The notes beneath the pieces are model-generated. The model had not been told where the DNA came from. It saw only the letters and a program-made list of their open reading frames with translations, and did no database searches. From Tychonema litorale BBK16 (GTDB taxonomy: Bacteria > Cyanobacteriota > Cyanobacteriia > Cyanobacteriales > Microcoleaceae), in assembly GCF_021648855.1 (NCBI RefSeq), contig NZ_JAKJHX010000084.1, forward strand, positions 1 to 24,468: a stretch of DNA of 24,468 bases. Reading direction: 5' to 3'. Shown piece after piece: positions 8,522 to 16,619 of the stretch. The translations under genes and the position numbers were made by a program. Positions within the stretch are counted from its first letter, which is position 1. Each line of letters starts with the position of its first letter.

Positions 8522-8590
8522 TTTAACGAACCGCGAAGACGCGAAGGGCGCGAAGGAAGAAAAGAGAAGAAGAAAGAAAAGAGAAGAAAG
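8522..8590. repeat. inverted repeat arm, right flank of cobB
   Basis: TTTAACGAACCGCGAAGACG, GAAGGGCGCGAAGG and a purine-rich tail form the reverse complement of the 6890-6945 element, with one or two mismatches over the 30-nt core. Both arms lie just outside cobB. Confidence 0.75.
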
Positions 8591-8613
8591 TAGGGCAGGT
8601 AATGTCTGCCTAC
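8570..8613 (-). terminator. probable terminator after opcA
   Basis: On the minus strand, GTAGGCAG and CTGCCCTAC form a stem with one bulged base at 8590-8613. A pyrimidine-rich TTTCTTCTCTTTTC tail follows. It lies about 48 nt beyond the opcA stop. The T run is interrupted, so strength is uncertain. Confidence 0.5.
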
Positions 8614-8626
8614 TAAATGTTAATTT

Positions 8627-8656
8627 GTTCTTCCTTCTTCCTTCTTCCTTCTTCCC
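8627..8656. repeat. STRR heptamer array (CTTCCTT)n
   Basis: About four copies of the heptamer that also opens the window lie directly downstream of the opcA stop. Confidence 0.85.
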
Positions 8657-8660
8657 TCAA

Positions 8661-10022
8661 TTAGCTAACTAATTTCAGAATTTGAGCCGTGACTGCCAAA
8701 CTTTCTTCGTAAAGCACATCTCGACCCCAACTCTGCAAGTGCTGGCCCAGCAACTGTTCGGTTACTTGATCTAACAGCGGAGTCACTTGGTTAAAGCGAT
8801 CGGTTTGAGCACCGCCCTTCGTTTCCATCCGCATACAGCCGCCTGCTTCTGAACACAGAACTGTACCACAATCAGCATTCTCGTTAGTAGAATTCAAACG
8901 TAGAGCAATCAAATCTCCAGGGACATCGCCACTATCAGCAGTGGGAATCGCAGCCAATTCTGCTTCGATTACTCGCTCATCAACACCAGCGAATTTAATC
9001 CGTTTGATTTGGTAATCGCCCTCTTCCTGTTTGGAACTCACCGGACGCCACTGGAGGCGGCTTGCTAACCAACCCAAATACATCAGCGCTTGAGTAGAAT
9101 TACCACGTTCGTAATCGATCGTCACGCGATCGATTTCCCCAATTGCAGCGCGACGTGATGGCGGATCGAAAGCCTCCGCAGCTAACTCCTGCCACGCAGC
9201 TAGTCGGCGCCAATTCAGATCCGCGATCGGAATTCCTTCTTCAATCAGACTTTGCATCAACAGCAATTCAGCCTCTGAAGAGGCAAAACAGCTAGAATCG
9301 ATAATCACAGAACTGCTAGTCGCTGCTAATCGCTGAAATAAATCGCGATCGGCATCAGGAGTCGCTTTCCACCATAGCAGGGTGGGCAAATCTGCGATCG
9401 TCAGCCCAGTCACAATACCACTCACCCGTTCCAGAGCAGCTTCGGTACCCCGGAGTGTAATGTACTCACAGCAAATCAGATTGCCACTTCCACCCTTGTG
9501 TACCGGACAGTAAGCAGCGACTTGGGCCTGGACTCCGGTATCTTCCCCGGCTGTCGGACACAGAGCAATAATTCGGCAGGGATTGGCAGCCACAATCGCG
9601 TCAGCTACAGCGGAACCTCCTGAACTAAAACCCGTTGGCCCCAACTTACTGCCATTAGAATTTTTGCGAGCCACTTCTTCGCGCAAAGTTGCCAGCAATT
9701 CAGCATTAGCTTTGCCGGTTCTCGGTAAACCGTAAGCTTTTTGAGCAGCCCTGATGCTAGATGCGGTCATGGGGCCGGTAATCCCATCGATCGGGCCATC
9801 ATAAAAACCAACATCGGCCAATAACCGTTGAGTTTCTTCGGGTTCGTAGACTACAAAAGTAAAGGTTGTGGCTCTAGTTGCGATCGTCCAATCATTATTT
9901 GACCCAGATTCTCTGTAACTTTCCCAAATTTGAGCTAATTCAGCTTCTATTTGGTCGATCGACACATCTTTAGGACTTTGCAATGAAACTAGAGGTGGAG
10001 CTTTCATCGGTGTCATAATCAT
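8661..10022 (-). CDS. opcA: glucose-6-phosphate dehydrogenase assembly/activator protein OpcA
   Basis: OpcA activates cyanobacterial glucose-6-phosphate dehydrogenase. The 453-residue protein shows the OpcA core: NPCRIIALCPT, CCEYITLRGTEAALERV, LPTLLWWKATPD, DLNWRRLAAWQELAAEAFDPP and the ALMYLGWLASRLQWRP segment. Residues about 62-115 form a peptidoglycan-binding-like repeat (ETQRLLADVGFYDGPIDG...RAAQKAYGLPRTGK) set inside the N-terminal region. I believe other cyanobacterial OpcA proteins have it too. The start ATG follows AGGAG by nine bases. It is the gene after zwf in the same direction, across a 156-nt gap filled with heptamer arrays. Confidence 0.95.
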   Translation of the reverse strand: MIMTPMKAPPLVSLQSPKDVSIDQIEAELAQIWESYRESGSNNDWTIATRATTFTFVVYEPEETQRLLADVGFYDGPIDGITGPMTASSIRAAQKAYGLPRTGKANAELLATLREEVARKNSNGSKLGPTGFSSGGSAVADAIVAANPCRIIALCPTAGEDTGVQAQVAAYCPVHKGGSGNLICCEYITLRGTEAALERVSGIVTGLTIADLPTLLWWKATPDADRDLFQRLAATSSSVIIDSSCFASSEAELLLMQSLIEEGIPIADLNWRRLAAWQELAAEAFDPPSRRAAIGEIDRVTIDYERGNSTQALMYLGWLASRLQWRPVSSKQEEGDYQIKRIKFAGVDERVIEAELAAIPTADSGDVPGDLIALRLNSTNENADCGTVLCSEAGGCMRMETKGGAQTDRFNQVTPLLDQVTEQLLGQHLQSWGRDVLYEESLAVTAQILKLVS

Positions 10023-10046
10023 CGGTTTTTTCTCCTTTTTTATTTG

Positions 10047-10109
10047 TCAGTTAACGGTTGACAGTTGACGGTTGACGGTTGACGGTTGACGGTTGACGGT
10101 TGACAGTTG
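10047..10109. repeat. STRR heptamer array (GGTTGAC)n
   Basis: About eight tandem copies of GGTTGAC, with AGTTGAC variants at the edges, lie in the zwf-opcA intergenic gap. Confidence 0.9.
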
Positions 10110-10119
10110 GCTATTACTA

Positions 10120-10176
10120 ATGCCCAATGCCCAATGCCCAATGCCCAATGCCCAATGCCCAATTCCCAATTCCCAA
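10120..10176. repeat. STRR heptamer array (CCCAATG)n
   Basis: About six copies of CCCAATG are followed by two of CCCAATT. The array ends three bases from the zwf stop. With the GGTTGAC array it fills almost the whole zwf-opcA gap. Confidence 0.9.
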
Positions 10177-10178
10177 GA

Positions 10179-11708
10179 TTAAAGTCTTCGCCACTTGCGG
10201 CCGTCTCGATTAATCAGCAATTCTGCCTCCGCAGGCTCCCAAGTACCCGCTTCATACTGAGGTACCAGTGCCGGATCGCTCGGTGCTTCCCAGGCCATCA
10301 ACGCTGGTGTCACAATCCGCCAAGCTTCTTCCACCTCATCAGAACGAGTGAACAAAGTTTGGTCGCCCAACATACAATCAATTAACAGGCGATCGTAAGC
10401 ATCAGAAGAAGTCACCCCAAAGGAAGAACCATAACTGAAATCCATATCCACCGTCCGTGTCCGCAAATCCGGCCCCGGCATTTTCGCCTCAAACCTCAGC
10501 GAAATCCCCTCATTGGGATGCACGCGCATGGTCAAAACGTTAGGAGTAGTTTGTTGAGCCGCAGATTGAAAAATCAATAAAGGCACTTCACGAAACTGAA
10601 TCGCAATTTCGCTGACTTTTTTCGGCAAGCGCTTCCCGGTGCGTAGATAAAAAGGCACTCCCTGCCAACGCCAATTGTCAATCATAAACTTCATTGCTAC
10701 GAAAGTGGGAGTCATGGATTGAGGATTGACTCCTGGTTCCGTGCGGTATCCAGGTACTGGTTTGCCCTTCATCCAGCCGGCCGAATACTGGCCACGAATC
10801 GCAGAATTTTCTAAGTTATGTAAGTCAGCTAAGCGTGTTGCTTGCAGAACTTTCATCTTCTCAGTACGGATGCTGTCAGCATCTAAAGAGTTTGGCGCTT
10901 CCATCGCTGTCAGACAGAAAATCTGCATCAAATGGTTTTGCAGCATATCCCGCAAAGCCCCAGAGGATTCGTAGTAACCGGCTCTGTCTTCCACGCCCAC
11001 TGTTTCTGCAACCGTAATTTGTACGTGATCGACAAATTGGCGGTTCCACAGCGGTTCAAAAATCGCATTGGCAAATCGAAAAACCAGGAGATTCTGAACA
11101 GTTTCTTTACCTAAATAATGGTCAATCCGGTAAACTTGCTGTTCTTGACAAACTTCTTGGACTACTCGATTGAGAGCTTTTGCCGAGTTCAAGTCACGGC
11201 CGAAAGGTTTTTCAATAACTAAGCGATGTTTGAGCGGGTCTGCCAGCATTTTAGCCGCTCCCAATTGCCGAATCGCTTCGGGAAAGAAGTTGGGAGAAAC
11301 GGAGAGATAAAATATATGGTTGCCGCGGGTTCTCCTTTGTTGGTCGAGTTCTTCTAGGAGGGCTTTAAGTTTTTGATAGCTTTCGGGGTTGTCAATGTCG
11401 CCGGGACAGTAGAACAAACCTTGAGCAAAGTCTTCCCAAAATTCTTCATTGCCAATGCCGCCACCAAATTCTTCGATGCCTTCGCGCATTTGCTCTCGGA
11501 AGTAATCGTGACTCCAAGGGCGACGGGCTACTCCCACGACGGTAGTTTCCGGTGGCAAACGTCGATCGCGCTTCATCTGATAAATTGCTGGTACGAGTTT
11601 GCGCTGGGTGAGATCCCCGGAAGCTCCGAAGATGACCAGAATTTGTGGTTCTGGCACTCGTTCTTTTCGCAAACCTACCCGTAGCGGGTTTTCAAGAATT
11701 GTGACCAT
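10179..11708 (-). CDS. zwf: glucose-6-phosphate 1-dehydrogenase
   Basis: Zwf makes 6-phosphogluconolactone and NADPH, the entry to the oxidative pentose phosphate pathway. The 509-residue protein has the NADP-binding [11 protein letters not shown] (28-38), EKPFG (166-170) and the active-site RIDHYLGKE (194-202). Cysteines fall at 187 and 445, the positions reported as the redox switch in the heterocystous cyanobacterial enzyme, so thioredoxin control is likely (established for the family, inferred here). The ATG is three bases after the stop of the coiled-coil reading frame, and its ribosome binding site (GAAGGGGC) lies inside that frame's last codons. Translation of zwf may therefore depend on translation of the upstream gene, which carries a frameshift. 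The partner OpcA follows downstream. Confidence 0.97.
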   Translation of the reverse strand: MVTILENPLRVGLRKERVPEPQILVIFGASGDLTQRKLVPAIYQMKRDRRLPPETTVVGVARRPWSHDYFREQMREGIEEFGGGIGNEEFWEDFAQGLFYCPGDIDNPESYQKLKALLEELDQQRRTRGNHIFYLSVSPNFFPEAIRQLGAAKMLADPLKHRLVIEKPFGRDLNSAKALNRVVQEVCQEQQVYRIDHYLGKETVQNLLVFRFANAIFEPLWNRQFVDHVQITVAETVGVEDRAGYYESSGALRDMLQNHLMQIFCLTAMEAPNSLDADSIRTEKMKVLQATRLADLHNLENSAIRGQYSAGWMKGKPVPGYRTEPGVNPQSMTPTFVAMKFMIDNWRWQGVPFYLRTGKRLPKKVSEIAIQFREVPLLIFQSAAQQTTPNVLTMRVHPNEGISLRFEAKMPGPDLRTRTVDMDFSYGSSFGVTSSDAYDRLLIDCMLGDQTLFTRSDEVEEAWRIVTPALMAWEAPSDPALVPQYEAGTWEPAEAELLINRDGRKWRRL

Positions 11709-11711
11709 TTT

Positions 11712-12570
11712 TTATTTTGCCCCTTCTAATGCTGTCAGTCTTGCGAGCACAGCTTGATAGTTTTTTGTCATTTCCGCTAGTTGTTCGGTCAGGGAATTTA
11801 TCTGCCCTTCATATTCAGCTTTGATTTCAGCTCTGATTTCTTCCCTGAGTTCAGCTCTGATTTCTTCCCTGAGTTCTGCCCTAACTTCCTCTCGAATTTT
11901 TCTCCTCTCAACCGCCAGACGAATTTCCCAATCTCGATCGCGCTGTAGCAGTTCAGCTTTCAACTGTCGGTTTTCGGCTCGAAGTTGCTCCATTTCCAAG
12001 GCCACAGCAGCAGCACGCCGATCCCTCTCTCTGTTTTGCTGTCGGATTTCCTCTCTAAGCTGCTTATTGTCCGATCGCAATTTCTCCAATTCAGAATCAG
12101 TATCTTTAGGCGATCGACCAGCTCCCCCTGAAGGAAATCGCTGATCCACCAAGCGCTGAACTGCTGCACCAGTGGGCATACCACTAGGCGTTGACTCTAG
12201 GGCTTCTTGCCAGATTTCAAGTTGCAGTTCTGGGGATAATCCTTCCTGTTAGAGGACGCACTTGCCGCTCGTGGGCTGGAATTTTGACACCCATGGGTGT
12301 CAAATTTTCGATTACCCGTGCCGCTCCTATAAATCGATCTGCTGTCCGTCTTGCTATGCCCCACTTATCCTGACAATAAGCTTCAAAACTTTTTTGGCTT
12401 TCCCTGTAAAGTTTCTGTTCTCGAATCTCGTCAAGGGCTTTACCGACCTCGTAAAAAGTCTGAAGTCCATTTTCTACAATCGATTCCAGTTTTTGAAGCC
12501 TAGCCCGTTCATTGGCATCAAGTTGGGCGGTTGGATACTCGCTTTTTAGTAAGGTACTGGTATTTGGCAT
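11712..12570 (-). pseudogene. HTH/coiled-coil protein gene split by a 4-nt duplication
   Basis: Two adjacent frames together make one protein of a cyanobacterial family I recognise but cannot name. The first part (from 12570) has LQTFYEVGKALDEIREQKLY, SFEAYCQDKWGIARRTADRF and ends normally through ERQVRPLTG. It then runs into a wrong frame and stops at 12217. The expected continuation, LSPELQLEIWQEAL, is present in the other frame, which continues through the ATG at 12179 into a long Glu/Arg coiled coil (REEVRAEL / REEIRAEL repeats) and ends at 11712. The break coincides with a tandem AGGA AGGA at 12240-12247; removing one copy restores Thr-Gly-Leu-Ser in frame. Causes could be a true mutation, phase variation or assembly error. 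The second half may still be translated from 12179. The first half looks DNA-binding (a helix-turn-helix-like WGIARRTADRFI), which is an inference. Confidence 0.75.
12283..12304. repeat. perfect 22-bp palindrome with ACCCATGGGT core, inside the HTH gene
   Basis: TTTGACACCC followed by ATGGGTGTCAAA is a perfect palindrome within the coding region (encoding part of NLTPMGVK). The 10-bp core ACCCATGGGT recurs in the two palindromes upstream of the same gene (12667-12684 and 12761-12778). Confidence 0.8.
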
Positions 12571-12645
12571 AGCAATTTCTCAGCGGTTGTAGATGGAGAA
12601 TTCGAGTTAGATTTGCTGGCGAGAGTCGTACTAAAGAATGGACTA

Positions 12646-12826
12646 GATTTTTCTTTGTTCGATTTTTGAGACCCATGGGTCTCACTTTTTCCCAGTTCGA
12701 GATTCAAAACTCAGGATTGAGGAACCAAAAATCATAGTTGATTTTTCTTTGTTCGATTTTTGAGACCCATGGGTCTCACTTTTCCTGGTTCGGGATTCAA
12801 AACTCAGCATTTAGGAACCACAACGA
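12646..12826. repeat. 94-bp tandem direct repeat with two TGAGACCCATGGGTCTCA palindromes
   Basis: Two copies (12646-12739 and 12740-about 12826) share GATTTTTCTTTGTTCG, an 18-bp perfect palindrome (12667-12684 and 12761-12778, spaced exactly 94 nt), then GATTCAAAACTCAG and AGGAACCA. They occupy most of the 308-nt gap between tal and the HTH gene; no ORF is seen there. The palindromes sit upstream of the HTH gene start, where operators would be expected. Confidence 0.88.
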
Positions 12827-12850
12827 TTATGTATTCCGACTCCTAAATGC
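12807..12850. other. 10-bp inverted repeat downstream of tal
   Basis: GCATTTAGGA (12807-12816) pairs perfectly with TCCTAAATGC (12841-12850) across a 24-nt loop. No T run follows, so I do not call it a terminator. A second small hairpin, AACGATA/TATCGTT, lies at about 12860-12878 next to the tal stop. Confidence 0.4.
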
Positions 12851-12878
12851 TTCTGCCTTCAACGATACAGATATCGTT

Positions 12879-14033
12879 TTAGGCGACAGGTGAGAGTTTC
12901 TGCACTTTCTCTGTCAAGGAATCCATCAGGGATTGGAACGGGCTGACGAATTTCTCAATCCCCTCCAGGAGCAAGTCTGCCATCACTTTGTCCAAATTGA
13001 TATCGATATCTGGATCTTTGAGACTTTCGATCAGCGCATAAGCTTCTGCCACGTTGTTCTCAATCCGGGGTGCGACATCACAGTGATCGAAACAAGCTTC
13101 CACAGTGTTCGGTGGCAAAGTATTCACCGTGTCGGGGCCGATTAATTCATCCACATACATCACATCGCTGTAGTTGGGGTTTTTGGTACTGGTACTCGCC
13201 CACAACAGTCGCTGCACTTCTGCTCCCTTTGCTGCTAGAGCCTGCCAGCGATCGCTCGCGACGATCTCTTTATATTTCTGGTAAGCTACTTTGGCATTGG
13301 CGATCGCAATTTTTCCCTTCACCGCTTCCAGTTTGGCTTTCGTCGCAACATCAGTGACGTTTTTGAGTTTATCGTCAATCTGACCATCAATGTTGATGTC
13401 GATCCGGCTCAAGAAGAAACTGGCAACTGAAGCAATATTGCTCACATCCAAACCCTTAGCCGCCCGCGCTTCCAAGCCACGAATATAAGCCCAAAAAGTT
13501 TCGACGTAGCTGTCAACGGAGAACAGCAAAGTCACGTTAACGTTAATCCCTTCACTGATGACTCGTTCCACTGCCGGCAATCCTTGAGCAGTTCCCGGAA
13601 TCTTGATCATCACGTTTGGTTTGCCGATCGCCTGATAATAACGTAAGGCTTCACTAATCGTGCTTTCTGTATCATTGGCGATCGTCGGTGGCACTTCAAT
13701 GCTGATGTAACCGTCCAAACCCTTCGACTCCTCGTAAACCGGGGCGAAGATGTCGCAGGCGTTGCAGATATCCTCAAAAACTAGAGATTCGTAAATTTCG
13801 AGTACAGATTTACCCGCCCGGATGCCGGCTTCAATATCAGCATCGTAAATGACATTACCCGCGATCGCCTTCTCAAAAATAGCCGGATTCGATGTAATCC
13901 CGCGCAGCCCGCGACTTTCAATCATCTTTTTGAGTTCGCCGGACTCGATCAGATTACGAGTCAAATTGTCCATCCAGATGCTCTGGCCAATTTCTTTGAT
14001 TTCTAACAGGTGATTCTTTGTCGATTCTGTCAT
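12879..14033 (-). CDS. tal: transaldolase
   Basis: Transaldolase moves a dihydroxyacetone unit between sugar phosphates in the non-oxidative pentose phosphate pathway. From the ATG at 14033 the protein has 384 residues. GQSIWMDNLTR and GITSNPAIFEKAI come first, then the Schiff-base lysine 144 in NVMIKIPGT, then VNVTLLFS. I chose 14033 because AGGAG precedes it by about eight bases. An in-frame ATG at 14102 would add 23 residues encoded by an intergenic repeat (NYQFPITNSQ comes from AATTGG-type heptamers). The gene lies between fbp and the broken HTH gene, in the fbp-tal-zwf-opcA order. Confidence 0.95.
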   Translation of the reverse strand: MTESTKNHLLEIKEIGQSIWMDNLTRNLIESGELKKMIESRGLRGITSNPAIFEKAIAGNVIYDADIEAGIRAGKSVLEIYESLVFEDICNACDIFAPVYEESKGLDGYISIEVPPTIANDTESTISEALRYYQAIGKPNVMIKIPGTAQGLPAVERVISEGINVNVTLLFSVDSYVETFWAYIRGLEARAAKGLDVSNIASVASFFLSRIDINIDGQIDDKLKNVTDVATKAKLEAVKGKIAIANAKVAYQKYKEIVASDRWQALAAKGAEVQRLLWASTSTKNPNYSDVMYVDELIGPDTVNTLPPNTVEACFDHCDVAPRIENNVAEAYALIESLKDPDIDINLDKVMADLLLEGIEKFVSPFQSLMDSLTEKVQKLSPVA

Positions 14034-14052
14034 TGATTTAACTCCTACAATT

Positions 14053-14145
14053 TGGGAATTGGTAATTGGAAATTGGTAATTGGCAGCCCAAGTGACTAAC
14101 AAATAACCAATAACTAATGACTACTGACTACTGACTACTGACTAA
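14053..14145. repeat. degenerate and perfect heptamer repeats between fbp and tal
   Basis: GGAATTGGTAATTGG-type degenerate heptamers at about 14053-14084 are followed by a (GACTACT)n array at 14119-14145. Together they fill the fbp-tal gap. Confidence 0.8.
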
Positions 14146-14150
14146 TAACT

Positions 14151-15224
14151 TCACTCAGAAAGTGTTGTGGGATTGCGCGATCGCTCTTTAATAAAAGACT
14201 CAACCAGCGCGACATTTTCTTTACTGCCAATAATCAAAGGCGTGCGCTCGTGAATTTTAGTCGGCACCACGTCCAAGATGTCTTGAATACCCGTACTAGC
14301 GCGCCCTCCGGCTTGTTCCATCAAAAACGCCAAAGGAGCCGACTCGTAGAGTAAACGCAATTTGCCATCGGGGTTTTTCACCGTTCCTGGGTACAAAAAC
14401 ACACCTCCCTGAGATAAAATCCGGTGAAAATCTCCCACCAAAGCCCCTCCGTACCGGGCGGTATAGCCTTGATTTCGATGTACATAGCGAATGTAATCCC
14501 GATAAGATTCATCCCACTGCCAAAAGCTACCTTCATTGACACTGTAGATCGGGCCGCTGTCTGGAACCTTGATGTTTTCGGTTGATAGAATAAACTCGCC
14601 TAAACTGGGGTCGAGGGTGAAGGAATGAACGCCCTGCCCGATCGAATAAACCAGCATGGTACTGGGGCCGTAGAGCACATAGCCGGCAGCGATTTGCTTG
14701 TGTCCGTGTTGCAGCAAATCGGCAGCAGAACCGTCCTCATCATCCCCCTCTTGCTTGCGGATGCTGAAAATGGAACCGACATTCAGATTGATGTCAAGAT
14801 TGGAAGAACCGTCTATGGGATCGTAGAGCAGACTGTAACGCCCGATCGGACAATTTTCGGGAATGTAGTAGGGTTTTTCCATTTCCTCCGAAGCCAAACG
14901 GCAGACAAGTCCGCTTTGCTGGAATACCGAGATAAACACTTCATTGGCATAGATATCCATCTTTTTGACGGATTCTCCCTGGACATTGACACCTCCTGTA
15001 AAGCCTAAAGCATCTTCCATGAGTCCAGCTCTGCTGAGTCGCCTCGCGATCAACTTTGCCGCTAGTCCGATACGATTCATCAGGGCGCTGAGATCCTGAG
15101 CATCTGCACTAAAGCTGTGGAGTTGCTGGAGTACGTGACGGGATAGAGTTGTACAATCGCGGTCTAAGGCTTGTACCTGTTCGGTTGGGCCTAGGCGGGC
15201 TTCCCCTGTGGGCGCGTTTACCAT
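14151..15224 (-). CDS. fbp: fructose-1,6-bisphosphatase, class I
   Basis: The enzyme hydrolyses fructose-1,6-bisphosphate to fructose-6-phosphate in gluconeogenesis and sugar-phosphate recycling. The 357-residue protein carries the class I metal/substrate motifs: LASEEME (about 110-116), [10 protein letters not shown] (135-144), [20 protein letters not shown] and [17 protein letters not shown] near the C-terminus. GGAGG lies about 10 bases before the ATG. It is the first gene of the fbp-tal-(HTH)-zwf-opcA run. The 263-nt upstream region, shared divergently with the DUF1643 gene, shows no further gene. Confidence 0.96.
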   Translation of the reverse strand: MVNAPTGEARLGPTEQVQALDRDCTTLSRHVLQQLHSFSADAQDLSALMNRIGLAAKLIARRLSRAGLMEDALGFTGGVNVQGESVKKMDIYANEVFISVFQQSGLVCRLASEEMEKPYYIPENCPIGRYSLLYDPIDGSSNLDINLNVGSIFSIRKQEGDDEDGSAADLLQHGHKQIAAGYVLYGPSTMLVYSIGQGVHSFTLDPSLGEFILSTENIKVPDSGPIYSVNEGSFWQWDESYRDYIRYVHRNQGYTARYGGALVGDFHRILSQGGVFLYPGTVKNPDGKLRLLYESAPLAFLMEQAGGRASTGIQDILDVVPTKIHERTPLIIGSKENVALVESFIKERSRNPTTLSE

Positions 15225-15487
15225 GATTTTGATGTCCTCCCTGTCTTGTGGCTCCCTCGTTTGGGATTTTTCAGGTGTTGCTGCATCGGCGATGAGACCG
15301 ATCGTCCTGCAACTTCTATCTTAGGGAGGGTTTTGCCAAAGGTGGTCGAACTTTAGGGTAACTTTAGATCCCCACGGAAAATTGAGGGGTGCGATCGGCT
15401 GTGGAGTCGGGAGTTGTATTCAAAATCACTAAATTTTTGATTTACCACAGAGGAAGATCCGAACGAAGAAGGAAAATGCAATAATTA

Positions 15488-16090
15488 ATGGTGTTTTCGG
15501 CGATTAAGAACGTCGTGATGGTTTTGACGGCTGCTATCAGAAATTTATTGTTGAGCATACAGAAGCGAAGTCCGACGGCTACAATTTGCCAGGGCATTCC
15601 CGTGAAACAAATTATGAAACAAGGTGCAGCGATCGATCCTACAGGACTCTACCGCTACTCTCTGTGGCGGGAGTGGGACGCCAATGCTCCCAGAGTCGCC
15701 TTCATTATGCTCAACCCCAGTCGTGCGGATGCAAATACTGACGATCCCACACTGCGTCGGTGTCTAGGCTTTGCCCGATCTTGGGGTTGCGGTTCGATCG
15801 AAGTAGTCAATTTATTTGCTTACCGTGCCTCGCGACCAGATATTCTGCGTGTGGTATTAGATCCCGTGGGGCCTGAAAATGACCACTATCTCCGAGAAGC
15901 GGTTGAACGAGCCGATAGAATTATTGTGGCTTGGGGCAATCGGGGTAGTTTGAGGAACCGATACCAAACCGTTTCCCCTTGGCTAAGTAACCGTGAAAAT
16001 CTTTACTGCCTGGGAATTACCAAGAAAGGGCATCCGCGTCACCCGTTGTACGTTAGAAGCAGCACAACTCCTTTTTCTTACCCGCATTAA
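15488..16090 (+). CDS. DUF1643 domain protein
   Basis: The conserved part matches DUF1643: GLYRYSLWREWD (residues 53-64), RVAFIMLNPSRADANTDDPTLRRCLGFARSWG, VVNLFAYRASRP, IIVAWGN, and CLGITKKGHPRHPLY. The family function is unknown to me. The first 42 residues are unlike the family, and a second ATG at 15614 would start just before the conserved part. Neither start has a strong ribosome binding site, so the true start is open. After HPLYV the C-terminus SSTTPFSYPH is short. Dropping one base there opens a frame reading LEAAQLLFLTR, which could mean an end frameshift. Its promoter region is divergent from fbp. Confidence 0.75.
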   Translation: MVFSAIKNVVMVLTAAIRNLLLSIQKRSPTATICQGIPVKQIMKQGAAIDPTGLYRYSLWREWDANAPRVAFIMLNPSRADANTDDPTLRRCLGFARSWGCGSIEVVNLFAYRASRPDILRVVLDPVGPENDHYLREAVERADRIIVAWGNRGSLRNRYQTVSPWLSNRENLYCLGITKKGHPRHPLYVRSSTTPFSYPH

Positions 16091-16188
16091 ATCAGCTTGT
16101 ATATCTTTGTTAAAGATTGCACAATTTTTTTCAAAGTGACTATTTATTCAATTCTTCATTCAGTTAACTGCGCCGAAAAATTAGCAAG

Positions 16189-16569
16189 ATGAATATTATT
16201 GGTCATGGTATCGACATTATTGAAATCAAAGACATCAGAAAACTAATAGAACGGTCAGGGGAGCATTTTGAAACGCGCTGCTTTACAGCAAAAGAGTGTA
16301 GTGGTGCAGGCTCCGATGCGAACCGTATCCAATACTTTACAGGTCGTTTTGCAGCTAAAGAAGCAGTGCTTAAAGCTATTGGTACGGGATGGAGCCAGGG
16401 AATTTCATGGACTGATATTGAAATCCAACGTTTGCCAACTGGTAGACCGTCAGTAGTGCTTTATGGCAGATGTCAAGAAATCGCGGCAGAACTCGGCATT
16501 ACTACCTGGTTTTTGAGTATAAGCCATACGCCGTCATATGCGGTAGCAAGTGCAATTGCTGTTGGTTAA
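16189..16569 (+). CDS. acpS: holo-[acyl-carrier-protein] synthase (AcpS)
   Basis: AcpS transfers 4'-phosphopantetheine from CoA to the conserved serine of acyl carrier proteins. The 126-residue length is typical. Signature segments are GHGIDIIEI with the metal-binding Asp9, the CFTAKE region, GRFAAKEAVLKAIGTG (52-67) with the metal-binding Glu58, and the closing SISHTPSYAVA. It converges with the six-gene operon ending at 16620, which itself encodes a small ACP-like protein at its far end. Whether AcpS serves that protein is inference. The upstream gap of about 100 nt shows no clear promoter. Confidence 0.94.
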   Translation: MNIIGHGIDIIEIKDIRKLIERSGEHFETRCFTAKECSGAGSDANRIQYFTGRFAAKEAVLKAIGTGWSQGISWTDIEIQRLPTGRPSVVLYGRCQEIAAELGITTWFLSISHTPSYAVASAIAVG

Positions 16570-16593
16570 ATATCCACTCAATCATAGCTTTCG

Positions 16594-16611
16594 ATAGCTG
16601 CTTCGAGCTAT
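16594..16611. terminator. possible weak terminator hairpin between acpS and the mazG-type gene
   Basis: ATAGCT / AGCTAT pairs across a 6-nt GCTTCG loop, between two convergent genes. A short A/T-rich stretch follows, without a strong T run. Confidence 0.3.
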
Positions 16612-16619
16612 AAAATTTG

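Noticed and set aside
6890..8590. cobB and its inverted repeats as an insertion sequence
   Set aside because: No transposase gene is present and cobB is a normal biosynthetic gene; the arms may be dispersed repeats.
10047..10176. Heptamer arrays as a replication origin with iterons
   Set aside because: Units are 7 nt, resemble known STRRs, and no replication gene or DnaA-box cluster is nearby.
11821..12144. Plus-strand serine-rich ORF
   Set aside because: It is the antisense of the Glu/Arg coiled coil; the composition is explained by the opposite strand.
14034..14102. Longer transaldolase N-terminus from ATG 14102
   Set aside because: The added residues are encoded by intergenic heptamer repeats, and a good ribosome binding site precedes ATG 14033.
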